Below, piece by piece: positions 1 to 9,826 of a stretch of DNA of 64,000 nucleotides; position 1 is the stretch's first letter, and the number at the start of each line of letters is the position of its first letter. The translations under genes and the position numbers were made by a program. Under the pieces are notes generated by a model that was given only the letters and a program-made list of their open reading frames with translations, was not told the DNA's origin and searched no databases. The stretch is from UBA6107 sp964459385 (GTDB lineage Bacteria > Chloroflexota > Anaerolineae > Anaerolineales > Anaerolineaceae): positions 1 through 64,000 of the forward strand of contig CAYWLG010000012.1 of assembly GCA_964459385.1 (NCBI GenBank), in the 5' to 3' direction.

Positions 1-55
1 GAACCACTGACCTCCGGGTTATGAGCCCGACGAGCTGCCACTGCTCTACCCCGCA
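1..55 (-). tRNA. tRNA-fMet (anticodon CAT), 3' part cut by window edge
   Basis: Read on the minus strand, the sequence folds as acceptor arm (TGCGGGG, 49-55), a D arm with GAGC/GCTC-type stem, and an anticodon stem TCGGG/CCCGG enclosing the loop CTCATAA, followed by a variable loop and the start of the T arm. The three consecutive G:C pairs next to the anticodon loop are the hallmark of initiator tRNA, and the CAT anticodon fits. The 3' acceptor strand lies outside the window, so the 1:72 mismatch typical of initiators cannot be checked. An elongator Met or Ile2 tRNA is the less likely alternative. Confidence 0.88.
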
Positions 56-67
56 ACGGGTTCGACT

Positions 68-96
68 ATCATACCATAGGGGGTAGGCTCGGTCAA
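68..96 (-). promoter_or_regulatory. Promoter of the initiator tRNA
   Basis: On the minus strand TTGACC (91-96) and TATGAT (68-73) are separated by exactly 17 nt, and the -10 ends 12 nt before the tRNA 5' end. This is a near-consensus sigma-70 promoter correctly placed for the tRNA. Confidence 0.7.
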
Positions 97-157
97 GGCC
101 GATGCTTTGAAACCCGAAGAAAAAGAGCATTTTCTCATCCCCTCTTAATAATTCCTG

Positions 158-163
158 TATAAT
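158..163 (+). promoter_or_regulatory. -10 element (TATAAT) upstream of the lytic transglycosylase-like gene
   Basis: A perfect TATAAT lies 74 nt before the chosen ATG. No convincing -35 hexamer is visible at 16-18 nt spacing, so the assignment is tentative. Confidence 0.4.
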
Positions 164-237
164 AATGAAGATATCCTCCTTCCATATTCAAACTCATCAT
201 TTCCATGCCACGTTGCAGGCTGGAGGCCGGGGCAGAA

Positions 238-2100
238 ATGAGCTTTTTTTCATCTTCCAAGAGAAGGTACTTGATCCCCCTATTTATTTTTGGTCTGGGG
301 GTCTTTTTGCTTAATTTCAGTTTTGCCCATGCCCAAGAGGAAACACCCGACCCAAAGCGTTTGCAATATATAACCGTGGATGCTATTGAGTACGTCTGGC
401 AACTGCGTTTTCGCTCTGATGGTCTGCCCGTCTGTGAGTTTGCGCTTGACCACCCCGGTGATCCAGTGGAGGATGAGATCCGCAACGGCTGCGGACTGAC
501 CTTGTTTAATGAATGGAAGGATTCTCAGCCCTGCGAGATGAGCGATACGAGCTGCACCGGCATTGACCTCTACCAGGTGAACGAAAATGCAGTCTATAGA
601 CGTATTCTGGTCAAGCTGCCGGTGCCGGAGGTGCGCTTGTCGCTGGGCGGCTGTTACTATAACAGCACCAGCGAGTTCTGTACTGGCGAGCCGGAATTGG
701 TGCTCACCGGCAGTGAGTCTTTGCCAAACGAAAAGATCACCTCGATTCAGGGAATCTACGACGATCAAGATTTCTCGTGCGAAGGCAACAGATGTACCCT
801 TCCCCTGATGGATACTGGCCCCGAGGGGATTACGCTGACTTTCTGGGGCAATTCTTCCTATGGCGATGCCACAGAAAAGTTCAGCGCGCTCGTACGTGTG
901 CTCACGGTTGCAGGGGTAGAGAATGGCTACAAAGTGGATGTCATCAGCAGCCAGTGGTCAGGCAGTTCCCCTCCCAGTTGTTCAGATATTTGGAATGTCT
1001 TTCCAGAATCAGAGGACCTGCCCGCCTGGCTGGATACGCCGGCCAATGCAACCCAACTGGCCTCACAAAAATCTCTTTACTATCTGGCGGCTGCACTTAT
1101 TCGCAACAATCTGGTCGATGCCAGCGCCTGCGAACATAACGGGTTGGCCAACCACGTGACCGCCAACGAATGTGGGTTGGATGCGGCCGGCGAAAAGATC
1201 GAATACTGGCAGAATCAGTTCGACCAAGAAATTCTGGCGGTTGCCCGCGAAGATCATATCCCGGCTCAACTGCTGAAGAATATCTTTTTAAAGGAAAGCC
1301 AGTTCTGGCCAGGGCAATACAGCGCGATCGAAGTTGGGTTTGGACAGTTCACCGAAAACGGCGCCGATACTGTGCTGCTTTGGAATCAAGATTTTTACAA
1401 CGCTTTTTGCCCGCTTGTATTGGACGAATTGAACTGCAGTAAGGGTTTTGCCAAAATGAGCAGTTATGAACAGTCCGTCTTGAAAGGGGCGCTGTTGCAA
1501 AAGCTCAATGCCAGTTGCCCCAACTGCCCTGAAGGGATTGACCTGACCAAAGCCAATTTCAGCATTCATGTATTTGCCCAGTCACTCGAAGCGAATTGCA
1601 GCCAGGTCTATCAGGTCATTCACAACGTCACACAAAAAGAGCCCGCAGCCGTCTCAGGCTATTCTGATCTGTGGCGTTTCACTCTGCTTAACTATAACGC
1701 CGGTGCCGGTTGCCTCACCCGTGCTGTGCGCGAGACCTGGCGGGTGAAAGACCCCGTTGATTGGGATCACGTGGCCGCCCATTTAGAGCCGGGCTGCCAG
1801 GGTGCGGTTGGCTATGTGTTTGATGTCAGCGGGGGCGATGCAAACAAACAAATTGCGTTCGCTACTCCCAGTTCAACGCCTACGCGCACCCCCTATCAGA
1901 CCAGCCTACCTACCTTGCCGCCCACCCTCACCCGCACACCGACTGAGACACGTACCCCAACGGTGACGAGAACATCTACTATCACCACAACGACCACCCT
2001 TACACCAACAGCCAGTCCAACCCCAACAGAAACACCCACACCTGCTCAATCTGCCAGCGAACAGCCTACTGAGACGTCAACTGCTTCTGCCACCCCGTAA
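238..2100 (+). CDS. Secreted lytic transglycosylase-like protein with Thr/Pro tail
   Basis: A 620-residue exported protein. The start at 238 is preferred over an in-frame ATG at 205 because it follows a GGAGG and places a signal peptide (residues 8-33, ending AHAQ) at the N-terminus. Residues about 315-500 resemble the SLT lysozyme-like fold: an ES dyad in KNIFLKESQFWP (Glu near residue 353), GQFTENG, and LLNYNAGAG near 484, matching the YNAG motif of soluble lytic transglycosylases. Residues 40-300 carry many cysteines and match nothing I recognise. The last 75 residues are almost only Thr, Pro and Ser. Role by family: non-hydrolytic cleavage of peptidoglycan outside the membrane. The fold call is from motifs only. 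Confidence 0.7.
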   Translation: MSFFSSSKRRYLIPLFIFGLGVFLLNFSFAHAQEETPDPKRLQYITVDAIEYVWQLRFRSDGLPVCEFALDHPGDPVEDEIRNGCGLTLFNEWKDSQPCEMSDTSCTGIDLYQVNENAVYRRILVKLPVPEVRLSLGGCYYNSTSEFCTGEPELVLTGSESLPNEKITSIQGIYDDQDFSCEGNRCTLPLMDTGPEGITLTFWGNSSYGDATEKFSALVRVLTVAGVENGYKVDVISSQWSGSSPPSCSDIWNVFPESEDLPAWLDTPANATQLASQKSLYYLAAALIRNNLVDASACEHNGLANHVTANECGLDAAGEKIEYWQNQFDQEILAVAREDHIPAQLLKNIFLKESQFWPGQYSAIEVGFGQFTENGADTVLLWNQDFYNAFCPLVLDELNCSKGFAKMSSYEQSVLKGALLQKLNASCPNCPEGIDLTKANFSIHVFAQSLEANCSQVYQVIHNVTQKEPAAVSGYSDLWRFTLLNYNAGAGCLTRAVRETWRVKDPVDWDHVAAHLEPGCQGAVGYVFDVSGGDANKQIAFATPSSTPTRTPYQTSLPTLPPTLTRTPTETRTPTVTRTSTITTTTTLTPTASPTPTETPTPAQSASEQPTETSTASATP

Positions 2101-2158
2101 AAGTGGCAACCTGCACAAATTTTTAGCTATTTTTCATGCCATCACTGACCTTTGTTAT

Positions 2159-2187
2159 TTGACGAAGCAGGGGGGACGTGCTATCAT
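2159..2187 (+). promoter_or_regulatory. Promoter of the PIN/TRAM-cysS-rlmB group
   Basis: TTGACG (2159-2164), a 17 nt spacer and TATCAT (2182-2187) lie 69 nt upstream of the PIN/TRAM start codon. Confidence 0.55.
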
Positions 2188-2255
2188 CTTAACACCTGTG
2201 CAATCATCTCATTTTTTATTTGCACTTTAACATCATTTTCATTCGGAGCAATCAT

Positions 2256-3359
2256 ATGAGTATTGAATTCGTTTTCCGTTTAATTGGCATGGTGGCTTTT
2301 GCCATCGCTGGTGTCGTTTGGGGACAGAGTTTGGGGGTTACCGCCAATGCCGGTAATAATCCCGGCATGATGTCGGTGGAACAATATACGTTCACCTTTG
2401 GATTGGTAGGCGTTTTGATCGGGTTGATCTTGACCCCCTACCTCACGACGCGACCGGTTCGCGCGATCCGCAATGTGCTCACGCGCATTTCAGCCCAAAG
2501 TCTGGTGGCTTCTCTGCTTGGCTTGATCGCCGGGTTGATCGTAGCTGCCCTGTTCTCTTTTCCAATTTCGCTTTTACCCTCCCCGTTCGGGAAGATCTTG
2601 CCCTTCATTGGCGTGATCTTGTTCGGCTACCTGGGGGTAGCGGTCTTCGTGATGCGTCAGGGAGACCTTTTTTCGATTTTCTCTTCCCTGCGCGGAGGAG
2701 GCAGCGGTGGCACAAAAGAAGGTGCCCCAGGGGTAAATTGGGCCGACAGCCGCACCATCTTATTGGATACCAGCGTGATCATTGACGGCCGCATTGCCGA
2801 CATTACCCGCACCGGTTTTTTGCCCGGCTCGCTCTTGATTCCACGTTTCGTTTTGAATGAACTGCAATACATCGCCGACTCACCCGATGCCCTGCGCCGT
2901 CAGCGTGGACGCCGCGGCATGGAAGTGCTGTCTGCCCTGCAAAAGGAACCGGTCATCCCGGTGCGCATCAGCGATATAGATGTAGAAGGCATGCGCGAGG
3001 TGGACGATAAACTGGTGGTCCTGGCGCGGCAAATGCGCTGTCCGATCTTGACCAACGATTACAACCTTAACCGCGTTGCCGAGTTGCAAGGCGTAACGGT
3101 CTTGAACGTCAACGAACTGGCAAATGCGGTAAAATCGGTGCTGCTGCCGGGTGAGATCCTTTCGGTGCATGTGATTCAAGAAGGGCGCGAATCTGGGCAG
3201 GGCGTAGGCTATATGGACGACGGAACGATGGTGGTTGTCGAAAATGGCCGCGAATTTATGGATAAAGAAATTCTGGTCGTGGTGACCAAAGTATTACAGA
3301 CAGCCGCCGGCAGGATGATCTTTGGCCGGCCCGATGACAGCGCCACGGCTTCACACTAG
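2256..3359 (+). CDS. PIN/TRAM domain membrane protein (YacL family)
   Basis: A 367-residue protein with four N-terminal membrane segments (about residues 5-23, 48-68, 84-112, 117-137), then a PIN nuclease domain and a C-terminal TRAM domain. The PIN acidic residues are visible in LLDTSVIIDGR, NELQYIAD, VDDKLVVLAR and TNDYNLN. TRAM spans the last 65 residues from LPGEILSV. This order is that of Bacillus YacL, a putative membrane-tethered RNase. The start follows CGGAG. The next genes, cysS and rlmB, sit in the same order as in the Bacillus yacL-cysS-rlmB region, which supports the assignment. RNA cleavage is inferred from the family. Confidence 0.88.
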   Translation: MSIEFVFRLIGMVAFAIAGVVWGQSLGVTANAGNNPGMMSVEQYTFTFGLVGVLIGLILTPYLTTRPVRAIRNVLTRISAQSLVASLLGLIAGLIVAALFSFPISLLPSPFGKILPFIGVILFGYLGVAVFVMRQGDLFSIFSSLRGGGSGGTKEGAPGVNWADSRTILLDTSVIIDGRIADITRTGFLPGSLLIPRFVLNELQYIADSPDALRRQRGRRGMEVLSALQKEPVIPVRISDIDVEGMREVDDKLVVLARQMRCPILTNDYNLNRVAELQGVTVLNVNELANAVKSVLLPGEILSVHVIQEGRESGQGVGYMDDGTMVVVENGREFMDKEILVVVTKVLQTAAGRMIFGRPDDSATASH

Positions 3360-3373
3360 AGGAGAGAACTGGC

Positions 3374-4774
<1,401 letters not shown>

Positions 4775-4784
4775 AGGACACACA

Positions 4785-5528
4785 TTGAAAGAATGGATCA
4801 TCGGACGTAATCCGGTCATGGAAGTATTACAGGCGAAACGCAGGCAAGTGTTTCGCCTGCTTTTTGCAGCCGGCATAGAAGATAAAGGCCGCATTCTTGA
4901 ATTACGCAAAATGGCCCAGGCACGCAAGATCCCCATTGAGACCGTCTCAAGAGATCGCCTCAACAATCTGGGCGAGAACCCGCAGGGTGTGGCCGCGGAA
5001 GTGAGCGGCTACCCGTATGCAGATATCAGCGACATCATCGCCAACGCCCGCTCAAAAAACGAAGACCTCTTCGTGCTGGTGCTGGATGTGATCCAAAACC
5101 CGCAAAATTTGGGCACCCTGCTGCGCTCTGCCGAGGCCGCCGGCATGCATGGGGTGATCATCCCGCAGCATCGTTCAGCCGAGATCACCACTGCCGTCGT
5201 TTCGGCTTCTTCAGGGGCCAGTGAACACCTGCTGGTAGCACAATCCAATCTGGCCAGGGCATTGGAAGATCTGAAGAAAGCAGACGCCTGGGTGGTTGGC
5301 CTCGAAGGTGGCGAAGGGGCGCAGCCGGTTGAAAAAGTTCCCTTGAGCGGCCCCATTGCTTTGGTAGTGGGCAATGAAGGCGAGGGCATGCGCCAGTTGG
5401 TGCGCGATTCTTGTGACTTTCTGTTGGCTCTGCCCATGAAGGGCAAGATCGAGTCACTCAATGCGGCTGTGGCCGGTTCGATCGTGATCTACCTCACCCT
5501 TTTGGAACGCGAAAAACAGAAGAAATAG
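4785..5528 (+). CDS. rlmB: 23S rRNA 2'-O-methyltransferase, RlmB family (TrmH/SpoU)
   Basis: A 247-residue SPOUT methyltransferase that by family 2'-O-methylates a guanosine of 23S rRNA (G2251 in E. coli) using SAM. Motifs 1-3 are all present: NPQNLGTLLRSAEAAG, ALVVGNEGEGM and LPMKGKIESLNAAVAGSI. The start is a TTG at 4785 that begins LKEWIIGRNPVMEVL, the usual RlmB N-terminus; the longer in-frame extension overlaps cysS and is not plausible. It begins 10 nt after cysS. Confidence 0.92.
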   Translation: MKEWIIGRNPVMEVLQAKRRQVFRLLFAAGIEDKGRILELRKMAQARKIPIETVSRDRLNNLGENPQGVAAEVSGYPYADISDIIANARSKNEDLFVLVLDVIQNPQNLGTLLRSAEAAGMHGVIIPQHRSAEITTAVVSASSGASEHLLVAQSNLARALEDLKKADAWVVGLEGGEGAQPVEKVPLSGPIALVVGNEGEGMRQLVRDSCDFLLALPMKGKIESLNAAVAGSIVIYLTLLEREKQKK

Positions 5529-5579
5529 TCGAAATTAACCATTCTTTTGCTTTTATTTATGCAATTTAGATAATTTTGA

Positions 5580-5585
5580 TATACT
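5580..5585 (+). promoter_or_regulatory. Possible -10 (TATACT) of the ferritin gene
   Basis: TATACT lies 24 nt upstream of the ferritin ATG in an AT-rich intergenic stretch. The hexamer at 17 nt spacing (TTATGC) is a poor -35. Confidence 0.35.
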
Positions 5586-5609
5586 ATTACACAATAAACG
5601 GAGGATAAA

Positions 5610-6092
5610 ATGTTAATCAGTAAAAAACTGAACGATGCAATCAATGCCCAGATCGGACGCGAACTCGAAGCCTCTCACCAGTATCTGGCCATTGCTTCTT
5701 ATTTTGACGGACGCCACCTCAAAAAATTCGGCGAACTCTTCTTTAAACAGGCAACTGAAGAACGCGAACACGCCGAAAAATTCCTGAAATACATTCTGGA
5801 TGCCGGCGGCGAAGTGGTCATCCCCGCAATAGCTGCTCCCAAAGCCACTTTCGGTAGTGCAGAAGAAGCCGTCGCGCTTTCTCTGAACTGGGAAAAAGAT
5901 GTGACCAAGTTCATTTATGAGCTGGTCGATATCGCCGTGGCCGAAAAAGACTACATCGCCCGCCAGTTCCTGGATTGGTTTGTGGCTGAGCAGCTCGAAG
6001 AGGTCTCTTCAATGGATCAACTCTTGGGTGTCGTGCAGATGTCGGGTGAGAAAAACCTGATCATGCTCGAAGCCTACGTTTCACACAACTAA
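5610..6092 (+). CDS. ftnA: Non-heme ferritin
   Basis: A 160-residue four-helix-bundle iron-storage protein. The ferroxidase residues are visible: Glu in IGRELEASHQYLA, EEREHAEKF in helix B, and EQLEEVSSMDQLL in helix D. Family role: oxidation of Fe(II) and storage of Fe(III) inside a 24-mer. A strong GGAGG lies 7 nt before the ATG. It is monocistronic, with its own -10 and a strong terminator downstream. No heme-binding Met typical of bacterioferritin is recognisable, so ferritin is preferred. Confidence 0.93.
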   Translation: MLISKKLNDAINAQIGRELEASHQYLAIASYFDGRHLKKFGELFFKQATEEREHAEKFLKYILDAGGEVVIPAIAAPKATFGSAEEAVALSLNWEKDVTKFIYELVDIAVAEKDYIARQFLDWFVAEQLEEVSSMDQLLGVVQMSGEKNLIMLEAYVSHN

Positions 6093-6105
6093 ATTTTTTT
6101 GCATG

Positions 6106-6140
6106 AAAAAGACTCGCGCATCATGACGAGTCTTTTTGTT
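6106..6140. terminator. Bidirectional intrinsic terminator
   Basis: An 11 bp stem AAAAAGACTCG/CGAGTCTTTTT with a 10 nt loop and flanking A and T runs. It ends the ferritin transcript and, on the other strand, the convergent GrpB-family gene. Confidence 0.9.
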
Positions 6141-6707
6141 TTAAGCATCCGAAGGGCCGGGCTGCCAGTCCGTTTGGGCTGCCCAGGCTTCGGATGCTTG
6201 AGCGATCAGATCACAGACTGGGTCTTTAACCTCATAATAGGCTTCCACATCCTCAGCGTGATAATGTGCCAGCGCTTTCTTAATGCGGGCGTAGGCTTCG
6301 GCCGCTTCTGGGTGAGCGCGCAAATAATCGCGAAAGAGCAGCGGGTAACGCTGATTGGGCTTGCCTGCCACACGCACATGCAGGTTCATCGGTCGGGTGC
6401 CCGCGGGAGGCGAAAAGAACCACTTCACCCAATCCGATTCGTTAGTAACGCCCGGCGGCAGGTGATCGCCGGAGATGTGTTGGCTGCGCTGGTAGCCAAG
6501 GGAGGTCAGGGCAACTTCCACTGCCTGGGTAAGTGTTGCGACCGTTACCTGAACATCAATGCGGTCTTTGGCTGCCAGGTAGGGAACCGAAGTTGAGCCG
6601 ATATGATCAATGCGCAGGGCGAGATCGCCCATAGTCTGGCGGAGCGGAGAGGCAATTTGTTTGAACTCATCCGGCCATTCGGGTTTGTAGGCAACGATCT
6701 CGATCAT
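6141..6707 (-). CDS. GrpB family protein (UPF0157, nucleotidyltransferase-like)
   Basis: A 188-residue protein beginning MIEIVAYKPEWPDEF and containing RIDHIGSTSVPYLAAKDRIDVQV, the family signature (the HIGSTSVP and DxxV core is that of the nucleotidyltransferase fold). The ATG at 6707 is preferred over a GTG at 6710 because AGGAGG sits 5 nt upstream of the ATG. No biochemical role is established for the family. Monocistronic, convergent with ferritin. Confidence 0.85.
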   Translation of the reverse strand: MIEIVAYKPEWPDEFKQIASPLRQTMGDLALRIDHIGSTSVPYLAAKDRIDVQVTVATLTQAVEVALTSLGYQRSQHISGDHLPPGVTNESDWVKWFFSPPAGTRPMNLHVRVAGKPNQRYPLLFRDYLRAHPEAAEAYARIKKALAHYHAEDVEAYYEVKDPVCDLIAQASEAWAAQTDWQPGPSDA

Positions 6708-6819
6708 CACTTCCTCCTGAAAACTGATTGGCAGCTATTATACGCAAGAATTCAGACTCGGTTATAGAATTTAATCACAGTTTGACCACCACCCAAACCC
6801 ATCCTGGAGGGGATTTTCT

Positions 6820-7455
6820 ATGCTTAGCGAATCTGCCCAGCAAGCGCTCAGTATTTTGCGTGACCCGTCAACGTTCCAATGGTATGTCATCCCACTTCTG
6901 GCCATCTTCTTCTATGTTTACACCGTCGAGGTACAAAAACGCGATTGGAGCATCGTGCTGGCCGGGCTGACTTTTTGGGGTATGGACTGGATCAACGAAA
7001 TTTGGAATTCGCTGGTCTTGCATTTTACCCACTATGCGCCGGTATGGGGAGCACCGGGCAAAACGGCCTTTCTGATCCTTTCAGGCCTCAACATTGAGAT
7101 ATGCTTCATGTTTGCCCTGAGCGGCATTATCTGGTGCAAGATGCTGCTGCCCGACAAGAATACCCGCATCCTTGGGCTGCCCAACCGCTGGTTCTTTGCC
7201 ATTGCCGGCTCGCTCTTTTGCGTCATCATTGAAGTGATTCTCAACGCCGCCGGGGTGCTCACCTGGGAGTATCCCTGGTGGAGCCGCTCGGCCCCCTGGC
7301 TGATCTTCCTCATCGGCTATCTGCCCTTCTTTGTGATGGCCTTTTGGGTGTATGACATGAAATCAATCAAGAACAAGTTGATCACTACTGGCATTGTGTG
7401 GGGAGTGATCCTCGCCTGCCTGATCGTTTTTATCCCCGTTTTGCATTGGATCTAG
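6820..7455 (+). CDS. Polytopic membrane protein, function unknown
   Basis: A 211-residue protein with about six hydrophobic segments (residues near 20-36, 45-65, 85-112, 128-150, 164-185, 192-210) and Trp-rich loops. No family recognised. The start follows GGAGG at 9 nt. It lies between a GrpB-family gene on the other strand and convergent rny, with no obvious partner. Confidence 0.75.
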   Translation: MLSESAQQALSILRDPSTFQWYVIPLLAIFFYVYTVEVQKRDWSIVLAGLTFWGMDWINEIWNSLVLHFTHYAPVWGAPGKTAFLILSGLNIEICFMFALSGIIWCKMLLPDKNTRILGLPNRWFFAIAGSLFCVIIEVILNAAGVLTWEYPWWSRSAPWLIFLIGYLPFFVMAFWVYDMKSIKNKLITTGIVWGVILACLIVFIPVLHWI

Positions 7456-7526
7456 ATGCCATTTTGCAAGTTGAGCGTATGGCTCTTTAAACCTCTGCGA
7501 GTTTGCTATATTTCAAAAGTTACAGA

Positions 7527-7559
7527 TAAAAAAGGGCTGGTGAGAACTCACCAGCCCTT
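7527..7559 (-). terminator. Intrinsic terminator after rny
   Basis: A GC-rich stem AAGGGCTGGTGAG/CTCACCAGCCCTT with a very short loop. Reading the minus strand, the stem is followed by a TTTTTT run, so it ends recX-rny transcription. Confidence 0.88.
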
Positions 7560-7577
7560 CGGTTTACATTTTTAGGG

Positions 7578-9122
7578 TTACTTGGCAAACTCGCTTGCAC
7601 GGGTCTCGCGGATAACCGTCACCTTGATCTGACCCGGATACTGCATGGTCTCTTCGACCTTCTTGGCGATATCGCGAGCCATGCGGGTGGCGGCCAGATC
7701 ATCCACCTCTTCAGGTTTGACGATGATGCGCACTTCGCGGCCGGCCTGGATGGCATAGCTCTGGCTGACGCCCTTGAAGGAATTGGCGATCTCTTCGAGA
7801 GCACGCAGACGCTTGATGTACTGCTCCAGGTCTTCGCGGCGGGCACCCGGGCGGGCACCAGAGATGGCGTCGGCAGCTTCAACGATCACCGCTTCGATGC
7901 TCTCCTGCTCCACTTCGTGGTGATGGGAGGCCATTGCATTGACCACTTTGCCGTTCACGCCGTAGCGCTTGGCAAATTCGGCGCCTAACTGAGCGTGGGT
8001 GCCATCGGTGTTGTGATCCATAGCCTTGCCAAGATCGTGCAGCAACCCACCGGCGCGGGCGATCTCTACATCGGCGCCCAATTCGGCGGCGATCACAGCC
8101 GACAGTTTGGCTACTTCAACGGCATGCGACAACTGATTTTGTCCATAAGAGGTACGGAATTTCAAACGGCCCATCATCTTGAGCACTTCAGGATGCAGAC
8201 CGGCGACCCCGGCATCGAAGGCGGCTTCTTCGCCTGCCTCAACGATGGCGCGATCCACGGCTTTTTCTTCTTCGGCCAGGATCTTTTCAATATGAGCCGG
8301 ATGGATTCGGCCATCCGAGATCAAGCGGTCGAGAGAACGGCGGGCGATTTCGCGGCGTACCGGGTCGAAGCACGAAATAGTGACCGCTTCAGGGGTGTCG
8401 TCCACGATCACATCCACGCCGGCGGCCTGCTCAAAAGCGCGAATATTGCGGCCATTGCGGCCAACGATGCGGCCTTTCATTTCTTCATTCGGCAAAGAAA
8501 CGAGCGAGGTGGATACGCTCACCACATGTTCGGAAGCGACACGTTGAATTGCCTCTGTGACGATCTCACGGGCGCGTTTCTCGCCCTCTGAGCGAGCTTC
8601 GCTCTCGATCTGGCGAATGATGCGGGCCATGTCATTGCGGGCTTCTTTTTCGGCTTCACCCAGCAGAACCTGTTTGGCTTCATCCATGCTCATCTGGCCG
8701 ATGCGCTGCAGTTCTTCCAATTGGTCAGAGTACAGTTTCTCAATATCATTGGCTCGTTTATCCATCGAGCTCTGGCGTTTGTTTAAGTTTTGCTCGCGAA
8801 TCTCCAAACGTTCAATGCGATGATCCAGCTCGGCGCGGCGCTTTTGCAGACGGTCATCTTCACGGGTAATATCGGCCCGTCTGCGTTGAATTTCAGCCTC
8901 TGCCTCCTGCTGAACTTTAATCGCTTTGTCGCGAGATTCCAGTTCAACGGTTTTGGCCTTTTCGGTGGCCGCTTGAATGACGTTATCGGCTTTCGCTTTT
9001 TGATCTGCTTTGAATTTGTCAACCAATACTTTGACCAGAATAACGGTCAAAATTGCGGTCAGAACGACCGCTGCCAACACCACCGGCAAAATGAATTGTG
9101 CAAAATTCTTTGGTAGGAACAT
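7578..9122 (-). CDS. rny: Ribonuclease Y
   Basis: A 514-residue membrane-anchored endoribonuclease that initiates mRNA decay in bacteria lacking RNase E. Order: N-terminal membrane segment (residues 8-33), a long charged coiled coil (35-200), KH domain with GRIVGRNGRNIR (about 216-227) and HD domain with LLHDLGKAMD (about 359-368) carrying the metal-binding His-Asp pair. Length matches the family. It starts 12 nt downstream of the recX stop, so the two form an operon. Confidence 0.97.
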   Translation of the reverse strand: MFLPKNFAQFILPVVLAAVVLTAILTVILVKVLVDKFKADQKAKADNVIQAATEKAKTVELESRDKAIKVQQEAEAEIQRRRADITREDDRLQKRRAELDHRIERLEIREQNLNKRQSSMDKRANDIEKLYSDQLEELQRIGQMSMDEAKQVLLGEAEKEARNDMARIIRQIESEARSEGEKRAREIVTEAIQRVASEHVVSVSTSLVSLPNEEMKGRIVGRNGRNIRAFEQAAGVDVIVDDTPEAVTISCFDPVRREIARRSLDRLISDGRIHPAHIEKILAEEEKAVDRAIVEAGEEAAFDAGVAGLHPEVLKMMGRLKFRTSYGQNQLSHAVEVAKLSAVIAAELGADVEIARAGGLLHDLGKAMDHNTDGTHAQLGAEFAKRYGVNGKVVNAMASHHHEVEQESIEAVIVEAADAISGARPGARREDLEQYIKRLRALEEIANSFKGVSQSYAIQAGREVRIIVKPEEVDDLAATRMARDIAKKVEETMQYPGQIKVTVIRETRASEFAK

Positions 9123-9134
9123 CTCTCAACTTCC

Positions 9135-9785
9135 TCAATTCCAGGATGGGCTCTGGCCTTCCTGCACAGACTCCCAGACCGATTGGACTACAGGGGCAAT
9201 TGTTCCATAAGAGAAACCGCGCCGCATTAAAAACGCGCTGAGCTTTTTACGAAACTCAGACCATTCAAGGTTCTGATATTTTCGTATTTGCTGCATTGCC
9301 GCCTGGGTTGCCAGATCAGCATCGTCTGCCGATTCAACCAGAGCGCTTTCAATTTCTTCGACCGCAACCCCTTTTTGCTGCAGCTCCAGCTTGATCAAAC
9401 GCCTGCTGCGAGGATGGCTCGTATTGCGGTTTTCAACCCACATGCGAGCGAATTCACGGTCTTCAACCAGACCCGCCTCTTCCAACCGAGTGATGACGGC
9501 TGCGGCCTGATGATCATCAAATCCTTTTTCAAGCAGTTTTTGGTGGATTTCTTGCTTCGTTCGCGGTCTGTGGCTGATCAAACGCAATGCCCGCTGGTAG
9601 GCGACCTCATTGCTATCTTGCTCACGCAACGCCTGGATCTTTTCTTCACTGATCCATTGCCCAACTGATAGCCAGGCAGCGATGATGCGCGAAAGACCAA
9701 ACGCGAACTCTCCATCCAGATACAGGCTTACTCGATCTGGATTCCGTTTTTGCACTTTTATGCCGGTAATTTCTCGTTCCATCAT
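9135..9785 (-). CDS. recX: Regulatory protein RecX
   Basis: A 216-residue protein with the repeated three-helix motifs of RecX: ALRLISHRPRTKQEIHQKLLEKGF, LEEAGLVEDREFARMWVENR and LIKLELQQKGV. Family role: binds RecA filaments and modulates recombination and the SOS response. Two tandem ATG codons (9785, 9782) are possible starts; an in-frame TTG at 9803 would lie inside a terminator hairpin. No Shine-Dalgarno sequence precedes either ATG, and the U-tract of a terminator-like hairpin directly abuts the start. Confidence 0.9.
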   Translation of the reverse strand: MMEREITGIKVQKRNPDRVSLYLDGEFAFGLSRIIAAWLSVGQWISEEKIQALREQDSNEVAYQRALRLISHRPRTKQEIHQKLLEKGFDDHQAAAVITRLEEAGLVEDREFARMWVENRNTSHPRSRRLIKLELQQKGVAVEEIESALVESADDADLATQAAMQQIRKYQNLEWSEFRKKLSAFLMRRGFSYGTIAPVVQSVWESVQEGQSPSWN

Positions 9786-9790
9786 AAAAA

Positions 9791-9826
9791 CAAAAACAGC
9801 CAAAAACTGTAATCAGTTCTGGCTGT
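9791..9826 (-). terminator. Terminator or attenuator abutting the recX start codon
   Basis: On the minus strand a stem of GGCTGT/ACAGCC... plus AACTG/CAGTT around a TAAT loop (9796-9826) is followed by TTTTGTTTTTATG, where ATG is the recX start. It either ends a short upstream RNA or attenuates recX. Confidence 0.6.

Noticed and set aside
6099..6596. 165-codon plus-strand frame after ferritin
   Set aside because: Antisense to the GrpB-family gene, starts inside the ferritin terminator, and lacks family similarity.
9796..9803. TTG start for recX at 9803
   Set aside because: It lies inside a stable hairpin and would add MAVFVF-type residues encoded by the U-tract; tandem ATGs at 9785/9782 match the family start better.
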